Assembly: GCA_009702755.1 (NCBI GenBank)
Contig: WLHL01000001.1
Span: 1 to 64,000, forward strand
Direction of reading: 5' to 3'
DNA from: Actinomycetota bacterium
GTDB taxonomy: Bacteria > Actinomycetota > Acidimicrobiia > Acidimicrobiales > Ilumatobacteraceae
DNA: 64,000 nucleotides
Numbering within the stretch: position 1 is the stretch's first letter; each line of letters begins with the position of its first letter. This document shows positions 31,456 through 43,400 of this stretch, in pieces. The notes below the pieces were generated by a model. It saw only the letters and a list, made by a program, of their open reading frames with translations, was not told where the DNA came from and made no database searches. The translations under genes were made by a program, and so were the position numbers.

Positions 31456-34400
31456 AGCTAATGCTGGAATGTTTGTCTTCTTTTCAACACTGAGCGATGT
31501 CTTGCCGGGCCGAACATTAAAGCTCTTTGGTGCCCCCTCTGAGACGCCGCATTGGTTATTGGTGATGATTCGAACCTTCGCTCCCTTTACTGACTTGGGA
31601 ACAACGATGCGTGCCCCAGTGTCTTCTGGGTCTACTTTGACTGTGGCTCGGCGGATGACTTTTCCTGTGCCATCCAAAACGATGAACGACACTGACTGCA
31701 CGCCTGCTAGCGCAGCGGTAGTTCCGAACCTGACGGCAACAACGTTTTCATATCTGTTCACACTTGGCGTTGGAGCAACTGCTGATTTCGAAATTGTGAT
31801 GGGGGCTTTTCCTGCACTAATGATGATGGAAGTAGCAGGAGACACAGGCGACGTATTGCCTGCGAGATCTGAAACGGTAGATGTCATTGACCATGTGCCA
31901 CTCGTCATCGTGCTCATTTCGCACATTGTTACAGCTGGTGATGACTCAAAGGAACAAGTGGCATCCTCACCCTTTGGTCCAACACCGGTCACAGTAGCAA
32001 TATCTCCGGCTGCAACTCCTGCAACCGAGATGTTCGGTGTAGCGTCCAGAGATGTTGATGCTCCATCGTCTTGCGCGTTAAATGGCGCTGCGCTTGCGGC
32101 AGGAGCAGTGGTGTCAATGACAGCAGTCAAAGTTGGTGTGGGCGATGAAGAGTTTTGGGCTTTATCGGTAATGATCGCAGTGATTGACCATGAGCCATCT
32201 TGAAGAGTGGGCAATGTGCATGTGCGGTCAGTTGAAGTAGCGGTGAATGAGCACTGCAGGGTCTGAGTGTTGAGGCTTGCTGTCACTACAACAAAGTCAG
32301 AGTCGCTTGCATCAGAGATGAATACTGATGGTGTGTTGTCGCTGGTGATTCCATCTTTAGAACTGGTGCCAGTGTCTGATAAGTCAACAAAAGAGGCAGC
32401 TTTTGTTGCTAAAGGCGCAGTGGTATCAATTGTGATTGTTAGTTGTTCCGACGCGGCGACCATTAAACCTGCGATGATTTGTCGTGCTCTATAAGACCAG
32501 GTTCCATCAGCAAGGGTTGTGGCAGTGCACACCTCGGTCACATTCTGAGGAATCAAACTGCACACCACATTCGGGAATCCAGATCGTGTGAACGTCACAG
32601 TGGTGTCAATAGATGGGACCAAGTCACCAATGACGACACTCGGCGTGGAGTCTGACAGTGATATAAAATTGATGGGGATTTGAATACCCGCTGTAATGGC
32701 GCGAACAGTGATATCTCCACTTGAGGATGCGGTGGAGTTAGAGATGTAGTTCCCCGCGTCGGTGCCGGTAAGGGTAATGCCCGTAATGTTGACGGGTTTA
32801 TTGCGGCCAAGTTCAGCATCGTCGAATAACGCAGTACTTGAGACCAAGAATGAGTCGCCACTCAGACGGTTGTCGGTATAGGTGACGGTTGCAATATTCG
32901 TGGCGTCATATGTTTTGTTGTTTGCCACGGGCACAACGAGAAGAGGTCGTGCGGTGATGTTTGCTGTTGTGAGAGCAGTGGTGTTGTGGGTGTAGTTGTC
33001 TGCGTCTGTTCCAGTCAGTGTGATTGCGGTAGCTGTAACAGTTTTCTCTGTGCCCACGTTCTTGTCGTTGAAGGTTGGTGAGCCTGTGATCGTGATGGTA
33101 TCTCCAGCGATTCGATCGTCGAGGTACGTGACTGTTGCGTTGTTTGTCTGGTCGTATGTTTTGTTACTTGCAGTGATGATGACGGCAATGTTTCGTGCGG
33201 TGATGTTGGCTGTTGTGGTTGCGGAGTTATTTGACGTGTAGTTGCTTGCGTCAATACCTGACAATGCAATGCCGGACGCGGTCACGGTCTTTTCGGTTCC
33301 AACGTTTTTGTCGCTAAATGTTGAATTTCCGCTGATAGTGAGAACGTCACCAGCGATTCGATCGTCGAGGTACGTGACTGTTGCGTTGTTTGTCTGGTCG
33401 TATGTTTTGTTACTTGCAGTGATGATGACGGCAAGGTTTCGTGCGGTGATGTTGGCTGTTGTTGTCGTTGATGTGTTGGGTGTGTAATTTGCCGCATCTA
33501 TTCCAGTCAGTGAGATTCCCGAAGCTGTGACCGTCTTGTTCATTTCAACGTTCTTTGATGCAAAGGTCGGTGTTCCAGTCACCGTCAGCACATCTCCAGC
33601 GATTCGATCGTCGAGGTAGGTGACTGTTGCGTTGTTTGTCTGGTCGTATGTTTTGTTGTCGGCGGTGATTGTGACAGTAAGGCTGCGTGCGGTGATGTTT
33701 GCTGTGGTGGTGGCGGTGGTGTTTGGTGTGTAGTTGGCGGCGTCGGTTCCGGTGAGGGTGATGCCACTGGCGGTCACTGTTTTGCCATTGCTGACGTTCT
33801 TGTCGCTGAATGTCGCTGTGCTTGAGATGGTGAAGAGGTCATCTGAGATGCGATTGTCGACATAGGTGACGTTTGCTGTATCCGAAGCGTCATATGTCCT
33901 GTTTGTCGCAGAAATTCCAACAGTCAAGGCTTTAGGCGTGATGTCGGCAGTGGCTGTTGGCGAACCAGCAAGGGTCAAGGTGTAGTTGGCGATTCGTGAA
34001 CCAGACAAACTTGCCGTGGTCAAAGACACAACCTTTCCAACTCCGGCGTTCTTGTCTGCGAAGGTTACTACAGGGGATGCCAACGCAATCTTTGTCGAGT
34101 CGTTTGTATCTCCTGCAGGAACATTGACCAGCGTCAGGGCGCTCGGTGTTGTGATAGTTGCACTAGTTGTGCGGTTGTAAGTGCGAGACGATGGTGTCAC
34201 TAATGATCCACCGATTGTCAGTGGTCGCTGAGTGATGTTTGCTGAGAATGTGGGAAGCGTCAGTGTGTAATTGGCCGCGTCAACGCCAGACAATGTGTAG
34301 CCCGATGTCGTAATTCCAATACTTGTTCCCACTGTGGCTTGGGCAAAAGTGAAGGCGGGAACTCCACTCAACGTCACATCATCTGTCAGTTGAACGTCAC

Positions 34401-37400
34401 TTAAGCCAGGGCTGGCTGGTGGAGTGACTTGGGGTGTGGCGTCAGTGGTGGCGTCGTATTGACGATTGACGACAGTGAATGACCCTGTAATCGTGAGCAC
34501 TCGCGGAGTGATGTTTGCCGTCGAGACCCCGTTGATCGTCGCAGATGGCAAAACATAGTTGGGTGCATCAACGCCTGACAGGGTCACGTTTGCAGATGAC
34601 ACAATTTTCCCATTCGAGACACTCTTTGAACTGAATGCAGCATCTCCGCTAACAGTGAAGACATCGCCGTTGATTCGGTTATCTGAGTAGGTCACCGAAG
34701 CTGTGTTGGTTCCGTCGTACACCTTGTTAACTGGTGTCACATTGACTGACAATGATCGTTGATTAATGGTGGCAGTTGCCGTAATGGTTGTGGCGTAGCT
34801 GTAATTGGTGGCATCAATGCCAGTCACCGCAATGCCAGAGACGGTCACAGTTTTGCCGGCCCCTGCCATCTTGTTCGCGAATGTTGCTGAGGTAAAGCTA
34901 ATGGAAAGAACATTGCCTGCAACTCGATCATCTGCAATTGTGACGCTGGCTGACGTCGTTCTGTCGTACGTCTTATCGGATGCAGTTGCGGTGAGAGTGA
35001 GTGTGCGAAGTGTGATGTTTCCGGTTGTAGTGGTTGAGGTGTTGGGTGTGTAGTTGCTGGCATCGGTTCCGCTGAGCAAAATGCTTGAGGCCGTCACAGT
35101 TTTTGCATTTCCGACCGTCCTTGATGAGAATGTCGCTGTTCCAGTAACTGTGAAATCATCTCCTGCAAGTCGATTGTCTGCATAGGTAACAAGTGCCGTC
35201 GTTGTGCTGTCATACACCTTGTTGCTAGCGGTGATAGTGACGGCCAAGCTGCGTGCGTTGATATTTGCTGTGGTGGTGGCGGTGGTGTTGGGTGTGTAGT
35301 TGCCCGAGTCGGTTCCGGTGAGAGTGATGCTGGAAGCGGTGACGGTCTTTGCAAGCCCCACGTTCTTGTCGCTGAATGTAGATGTTCCTGAAACTGTGAA
35401 TTGGTCTCCAGAGACGCGGTTATCGCTGTAAGTCACAGGTGCAGTGTCTGTGCTGTCATACGTCTTGTTAGTTGAAGTCACCGTGACTGACAACGTTCTT
35501 TGGTTAATGGTTGCAGTTGTTGTAATTGTGGTTGGGTACGAATAGTTGGCGGCATCAGTTCCCGCAACAGAGATTCCCGACACTGTGACTGTTTTATTGA
35601 CACCCACAACTTTTGTAGCAAAAGTAGATGACGTATACGTGATTGAGAGGGCGTTTCCTGCCACACGATCATCGCTAATGGAGACCGTTGCATTTGTTGT
35701 GCGGTCGTATGTCCTATCTGTTGCGGTTGCCGTCAATGTCAGCGTTCGCAGTGTGATGTTCGCAGTCGTTGTGGCTGAGGCATTTGGCGTGTAGTTTCCG
35801 GCATCCGTTCCAGAGAGTGAGATACCACTGGCAGTCACCGTCTTGCTGGTGCCGACAGTCTTGGAAGTAAATGTTGCAGTACCACTGACGGTGAAGTCAT
35901 CTCCAGCAACTCTCGTATCTGCGTATACAACAGTTGCGGCGGTCGTGCTGTCGTACACCTTGTTGCTGGCGGTGATGGTGACAGTCAGAGTTCTGGCCGT
36001 GATGTTTGCAGTCGTTGTGGCCGTGGTATTCGGGGTGTAGTTATTGGCATCGACACCAGAAAGAGAAATGCCAGTTGCAGTGACGGTCTTTCCCGTTCCA
36101 ACGTTCTTGTCACTAAATGTGGGGGTTCCACTGACCGTGAAGACATCACTAGAGACTCGATTATCGCCGTATGTGACGGACACTGAATCTGTGGCGTCAT
36201 ACGTTCTGTTGCTTGCCGTAATGGTGATGTTGACAGTTCGTCGTGTGATGTCTGCCGTCGTTGTTGGCGATCCAGTGAGAGACAACGTGTAATTCAATGA
36301 GGTCGTGCCAGTTAGCGATGCAGAGGTCAGCGAAACGGCCTTATTTGTTGCAACAGTTTTGTTGGTGTATTGCGCTACCAACCCGGCGAGAGCAACTTTC
36401 GACGGGTTGTTTGCATCGCCTACGGGAACATTGAGCAGCGATAGAGCACTGCTATCGGTGATGGTGCTTGATGTCGTGCGGTCGTACATCTTTGTTGAAG
36501 CGACAATTAATGAGCCATCAATGGTGAGTGGTCGTTGTGTGATGTTGGCAGTGAATGTAGGTGAGGTGAGCGAATAGTTATCGGCATCGGCTCCGGTGAG
36601 TGAATACCCAGAGGTGGAGATGCCAATGTTTGTCCCCACAGTTGCTTGGGCGAAAGTGAATGTTGGTACACCTGTCAAGGAGGTGTCGTCACCCACTTGC
36701 ACTTCTGATAGCCCGGTGCTGGCGGGCAGGGTGACCTGACTGGTGGCATCTGTCGTTGCGTCATACGGACGATTGGCAACTGTGAACGTTCCCGTCACTG
36801 TGAGATTTCGCTTGGTGATGTTGGCAGTAGTAGTCGCGGTGGTGTTATGCGCGTAGTTATTGGCATCCGCGCCAGAGAGTGCGATGCCGGTCGCAGTGAC
36901 CGTCTTCCCATTGACTGCGGTTTTGTCGTCAAAGGTGGCAGTACCCGAAACGGTGAACAAGTCTCCATTGATTCTGTTATCTGCGTAGGACACCGATGCT
37001 GCAATGGCGGCGTTGTACACCTTGTTGCTGGCGGTGATGGTGACGGCAAGCGACTTTGCGGTGATGGTGGCGGTGGTCGTCGCCGTCGTGTTTTGCGTGT
37101 AGTTGGCTGCGTCTGTCCCAGAGATGGCGATGCTTGCCGCAGTCACTGTTTTTCCAGTTCCAACGTGCTTGTCGGCAAACGTGGGGGTTCCTGTGACCGT
37201 GAGGGAGTCGCCTGACACACGGTTGTCGGAGTACACAACGCTTGCGGTGGTGGTGCGGTCGTACACCTTGTCGCTGGCGGTAATGGTGACGGCAAGCGAT
37301 TTTGCGGTGATGGTGGCGGTGGTCGTCGCAATCGTGTTGTAGGTGTAGTTGCCAGCATCGGTACCACTAATGGAAATTCCTGAAGCAGTAACTGTCTTGT

Positions 37401-40400
37401 TTGACGCCACCGTTTTGGTGGAAAATGTTGGTGTACCGGTCACTGTGAAGACGTCACCAGAGACGCGGTTGTCTGCGTATGCAACGCTGGCAGTGGTGTT
37501 GCCGTCGTACGTCTTGCCGCTGGCCGTGATGGTGACGGTGAGACTGCGTGCTGTGATATTGGCAGTTGCCGTCGCAGTGGTGTTCTGCGAGTAGTTACCA
37601 GAGGCTGCACCACTCAACGAAATTGAGTTTGCGGTAACAGTCTTTGATGTCCCAATCTCTTTGTCGGAGAATGTCGGAACGCCACTGATGGTCATCACGT
37701 CGCCCGATACACGGTTGTCTGTGTACACAACGCTGGCGGTGGTGTTTCCGTCGTATGTCTTGTTGCTGGCGTTGATTGTGACGTTGAGAGTGCGAGGTGT
37801 AATGGTCGCATAGGTAATGGGGGAGTTGTTCACCGACACTGCGTAGTTGCTGAGGTCAGCTCCGGTGAACTGGAACGATGTAAGTTCCACAATCTTGTTC
37901 ACGCCAACATTTGCATCAGATCTAAAGCGTCCACGTGGGTTGGTGACTCCCACTAGGTCGTTTCCTTGAACGCCAACAAGTGTGAGATCTGCAATGTCGT
38001 ATGAGGCGGTTCGTGTTCCGTCGTACACCTTGTTTTGTGCCTGAAGTGTTCCAGTTACTTCAAGTGGTCGCTGCTCAATATCGGCAGTCGATGTCGAGGT
38101 GAGGTTTTGTTGGTAATTGCCGGCATCTGTTCCAGTGATGGTGATGTTTGTGATGGAGACCGGTTTACCAAGAGCTGCAGTCTTCGTTGTGAACGCCGCG
38201 GTGCCTGTCACGGTGAAGACATCACCAGACACTCTGTCGTCACTGTAGACAGCGGTAGCGTTAACCGTTGCGTCGTACATCTTTGTATCAGCAACTGCGG
38301 TCACGTTCAAAGTACGAATCGTGATGTTTGCAGTCGTGGTCGTGCCGGTGTTTTGTGAATAGTTAGCGGCGTCGCTTCCGCTAATCGTGATACCAGTTGC
38401 GGTGACTGTCTTTGTGGTTCCGATGTTCTTGTTGTCGAAAGTCGATGTTCCACTCACCGTGAACAAGTCCCCGCCGACGCGATCGTCAATGTAAGTCACT
38501 GATGCACTGGTATTGCCGTCGTACACCTTGTTTGATGCCGTGATAGTCACGGCTAATGATCGTGTGGTGATGTTGGCTGTAGTGCTGGATGTGGTGTTCG
38601 GGGTGTAGTTGCCAGAATCCGTACCCGACAGCGTGATGCCACTGGTGGACACCGTCTTTCCCGTCCCCACTGTCTTGTTGGCAAATGCCGACGTTGCCGA
38701 GTAGTTGAAGGTGTCGCCCGAAACTCTGTTGTCGCTAAATGTCACTGTTGCTGCTGTCGTCCGGTCATAGACCTTGTTCACACCGGTTGTAGTGACAGTC
38801 AATGTTCGGCGTGTGATGTTTGCGGTATTTGTCGCAGTGGAGTTTGGGGTGTAGTTGCCTGAATCCGTCCCGGACAACGTGATGCCGCTTGCGGTAACAG
38901 TCTTCACGGTTCCCACGTTCTTATCTGAGAACGTCGCAGTTCCACTCACCGAGAAGGTGTCGCCTGAAATTCGAGTGTCTCCGTACGTCACCGACGCGAC
39001 ATCGTTTCCGTCGTATGTCTTGGACGTTGGCGTGATGGAAATAGTTACAGATCTTCGTGTGATATCGGCAGTGGTTGTTGGGGCACCGACAATGGACAAG
39101 GTGTAGTTGGTGGATGTTGACCCAGTGAGAGATGCGGTCGAGAGGGTGACAGTCTTTGCTGTCCCCACGTTCTTATCGGCGTACGATGCGACGAGAGATG
39201 TCAACGCCACCTTTGATGGTGTGTTTGCATCGCCTGCGGGGACATTTTGCAACAGCAACTGAGCAGAATCAGTAATGGTCGCTGTTACTCCTTTGTCGTA
39301 CACCTTCGACGAAGAAACAGCTAATGCACCGCCGATTGTCAAGGGTCGTTGGGTGATGTTGGCAGCGAAGCTTGGTTGTGTGAGCGCGTAGTTGTTGCCA
39401 TCTACTCCGGATACGGAATAACCAGTGGTTGAAATTCCAATTCCGGTACCCACGGTGGCCTGCGCGAAGGTAAACGTAGGAGTTCCCGTCAGTGCAGCGT
39501 CGTCGCCAGCTACAACATCAGACAGACCGGCACTCACTGGGAGTGTCACTTGCGCCGTTGCGTCGGTAGTGGCGTCGTACTGGCGGTTTGCAATCGTGAA
39601 TGTTCCTGTCACGGTAAGGGGACGTTTTGTGATGTTGGCCGTCGATGTGGTGCTGGTGTTGTGGTCGTAGTTACCCGCATCGGTGTTTGTCACCGTGATC
39701 CCAGTTGCGGTCACGGTTTTTGACGTTCCGATGTTCTTGTCGCTAAAGGTTGCCGTAGAGCTGAAAGTCAGAGCATCGCCTGATACACGGTTATCGGTAT
39801 ATGTCACTACTGCAATATCGCTTGCGTTGTAGACCTTGCTAGATGGAGTGATTTCAATGGTGAGGGGTCGTTTTGTGATGTTGGCAGTTGTGGAGGCGGT
39901 GGTGTTTTGGGTGTAGTTACCAGCATCGGTACTGGACAATGAAATACCGCTTGCAGTAACAGTCTTCCCGTCGCCCACGTTCTTATCTGAGAATGTTGGC
40001 GTGCCGGTGATGACAAGAATGTCTCCAGAGATGCGGTTGTCGTTATATGTCACCGTTGCAGTCGTAGTACGGTCGTACACCTTGTTGGATGCCGTGATGG
40101 TGACAGTCAACGTGCGACGGTTGATGTTTGCCGTTGTTGTCGTGGAGGTGTTGGGTGAATAGTTGGAGGCATCAACACCAGAAAGCGAAATGCTGTTTGC
40201 AGTCACCGTCTTTGACAATCCATAGTTCTTATTTGAGAATGTTGCAACGCCACTCACTGTGATGTCGTCGCCCGACACTTTGTTATCGGCATACACGACA
40301 GATGCAGTCGCGTTTCCGTCATAGGTCTTGCTAGAAGCTGTAATAGTGACTGCAAGCGATCTCGCCAGAATAGACGCAGTTGCGGTTGCTGTTGTGTTGA

Positions 40401-43400
40401 ATGAGTAGTTCGCTGAATCCACACCACTGATTGCCATGTTGGTGGCGGTCACAGTTTTGTTGGTCCCCACGTTTTTGTCTGCATATGTCGGAGTTCCACT
40501 GACGGCGAGAGTGTCTCCAGATATACGAGTGTCAGTGAAGGAAACTGATGCATTCATGGTTCCGTCATATGTTTTATTGCTGAGTGTGAATCCAAGTGTG
40601 ATGGAGCGTTGGGTGATGTCAGCCGTCGTCGTGGGAGCACCAACGGTGGTGATGGTGTAATTGGATGCAGTGGTGCCAGTAAGAGCCGCAGTTGCAACGC
40701 TGACTATCTTGCCCGTTCCAACATTCTTGTTGTCGTACGTGGCGGTCAATGATGTCAGCGCAACCTTCGCAGCGTTGTTCGCGTCTCCTGCAGGAACATT
40801 GACCAGGGTGAGAAGTGATGTGTCAGTGATGGTGGCGGCCGTTGATCTGTTGTAGGTCTTCGTGCTTGTCACGCCCAATGTTCCGCCAATCGTGAGTGGG
40901 CGCTGCGTGATGTTTGCGGTGAAACTCGGGGGCGTTAACACGTAGTTGGCGGCGTCGGCCCCAATAACGGAATAGCCCGTTGTTGTAATTCCGATTCCAT
41001 TGCCCACAGTTGCCTGAGCAAACGTGAATGTCGGAGTTCCGGACAATGTTGTGTCGTCACCAGCTTGCACATCTGATAGGCCAGCACTGACGGGCAGTGT
41101 GATTTGCGGAGTGGCGTCTGTGGTGGCGTCGTACTGACGGTTGGCAACGGTGAAGGTTCCGGTCACTGTCAAAGATCGACGAGTGATGTTTGCGGTTGTG
41201 CTGGCGGTGGTGTTCTGCGAATAGTTGGCCGCGTCAGTTCCCGACAGTGTGATGCCAGTCGCCGTGACGGTCTTTGCATCGCCGAAGTTCTTGGAGTCAA
41301 AGTTTGCGGTGCCACTGACAGTTAATTGATCTCCGGAGACACGATTGTCCGCATATGTCACCGAAGCCACAGTCAATGCGTTGTAGATCTTGTTTGTTGC
41401 GGTGATGGTGACATTGAGGGTTCGCAGCGTGATGTTTGCAGTGGCGGTTGGTGCACCCACAGTGCTGAGCACATAGTTCGAAACTGAAGTTCCAGTGATG
41501 CTGGCGCTAGAGAGCGACACGGTCTTTGCATCGCCAACCGTTTTGTTTGCGTATTGAGCAACAAGACTAGTGAGTGCAAGCCGCGTTGCATTTCCTGCGT
41601 CAATGGAGGCAACGTTTACAAGTGTGAGCGCTGCCGTGTTGGTAATGCTGATTGATGTTGCGGAGTCGTAGGTCTTGGTTGATGGAACTACCAACGAACC
41701 TCCGATAGTCACCGTGCGTGTAGTGATATTGGATGACAGAGTCAATTGGGTCAACGTGTAGTTCGATGCATCGTCTCCGGTGATGGAGTACCCAGAACCG
41801 GTGATGGAAATTGCTGTGCCAACATTTGCGTTGTTGTACGTGAAGACGGGAGTTCCAGTCAATACGACATTGTCTGCCACTTGAATCGGAGTAATTCCTG
41901 GACTGGCTGGAACCGACACATTGCCGGTTGCATCAGTTGTTCCGTCGTAGATGCGATTGGACGCGGTAAATGTTCCCGTAATGGTCAGTGTTCGCGTACT
42001 AATTGACGCTGTTGTTGTTGCTGTTGTATTTCCCAAAACATAATTGTTGGAACTTGCGCCACTAATGGCGATACCTGTTGCGGTGATGGTCTTGCCAGTT
42101 GCGGCTGACTTATTGGCGTAAGTGGCAGTTCCTGTGATGGTGAGAGTGTCGGCGGCGACCTTGTCGCTCGCATACGTCACTGAAGCAGTGGTAGACGCGT
42201 CGTACGTTTTCCCGCCGCCACTAATGGTCACAGTCAGAGTTCTCACGGTGACATTTGCGGTTGTGGTCGCAGAAGTGTTTGGTGTGTAGTTCGAGGCGTC
42301 AGTGCCAGAGAGGGAAATGCTGGTAGCTGTGACGGTTTTTCCCGTTCCAACTGTGGCGGAATCAAAGGTGGGAGTTCCACTCGCGGTGAAAGAGTCGCCA
42401 CTAATTCGATCGTCTGTGTACGTAACAGACGCAGCGGTTGATCCGTTGTACACCTTGTTGGTGGCTGTGATGGTGACAACGAGAGGTTTTGCGGTGATGT
42501 TCGCGGTTGTTGTCGCTGTGGTGTTCGCAGTGTAGTTTGCGGCATCGGTACCGGTGACCGAGATGCCTGTTGCATTGACAGTCCTTGATGTTCCCGCTGC
42601 TTTGCTGGCAAATGAAGCAGTACCTGTGATGGTGAGGGTATCGCTCGCAACTTTGTTACTGCCGTACGTCACCGACACAGTTGTTCCGGCGTCATACACC
42701 TTGTTGGAAGCGGTGATGGTGACAGTCAGCGACCGCTGAGTGATATTTGCTGTTGTTGTTGCGGTGGTGTTTGCGGTGTAGTTCCCTGCATCTGTTCCAG
42801 AAATAGAAATGCCAGACACCGACACTGTCTTGTTTACTTCAACAATCTTCGTGGCATATGTTGCTGACGTGTAAGCCAATGTGACTGTGTCTGCACCAAG
42901 CTTGTCGCTCGCTAATGTGACGGTTGCTGTAGTTAGGCCGTCGTAGGTTTTGTTGACGCCTGTTGCCGTGACGGTCAACGTTCGTGCGGTGATGTTGGCA
43001 GTAGCGGTTGGGGATCCTGTAAGGCTTAACGAGTAGTTGGCGGCTGACGTGCCAGACAATGATGCGGATGTCAGTGAGACAGCTTTGGACGTACCAACTG
43101 TCTTTGTTGCGTACTGCGCAACGGGCGACGCAAGTGCCAACTTTGATGCGTTGCCTGAATCGCCAGCTGGAACATTGGACAACGTGAGGAGACCAGAGTT
43201 GACGAATGTTGCGGTGAGTGCGCCGTCGTACACCTTGGTAGATGCAACAGACAACGTTCCGCTCACGGTGATTGTGCGAGCCGTGATATTTGCTGACAGA
43301 ACGGGCAGGGTCAATGTGTAGTTAGCAGCATCGGCGCCGGCGAGTGAATAGCCGCTCGTGGTGATGGAGAGTGTGATGCCGATTCCGGCTTGAGAAAATG

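Noticed and set aside
32996-43321. Series of plus-strand ORFs of ~80 aa (e.g. 32996..33241, 33242..33487, 35546..35794, 36044..36292, 37103..37342, 38855..39106, 42302..42535) with similar proteins like MPxSVPxxxMPxAVTVFxVPTFLSxNVGVPxTV
   Set aside because: They are antisense to the repeat units of the giant gene and recur with its ~246-bp period; their similarity is a mirror image of the sense repeats.
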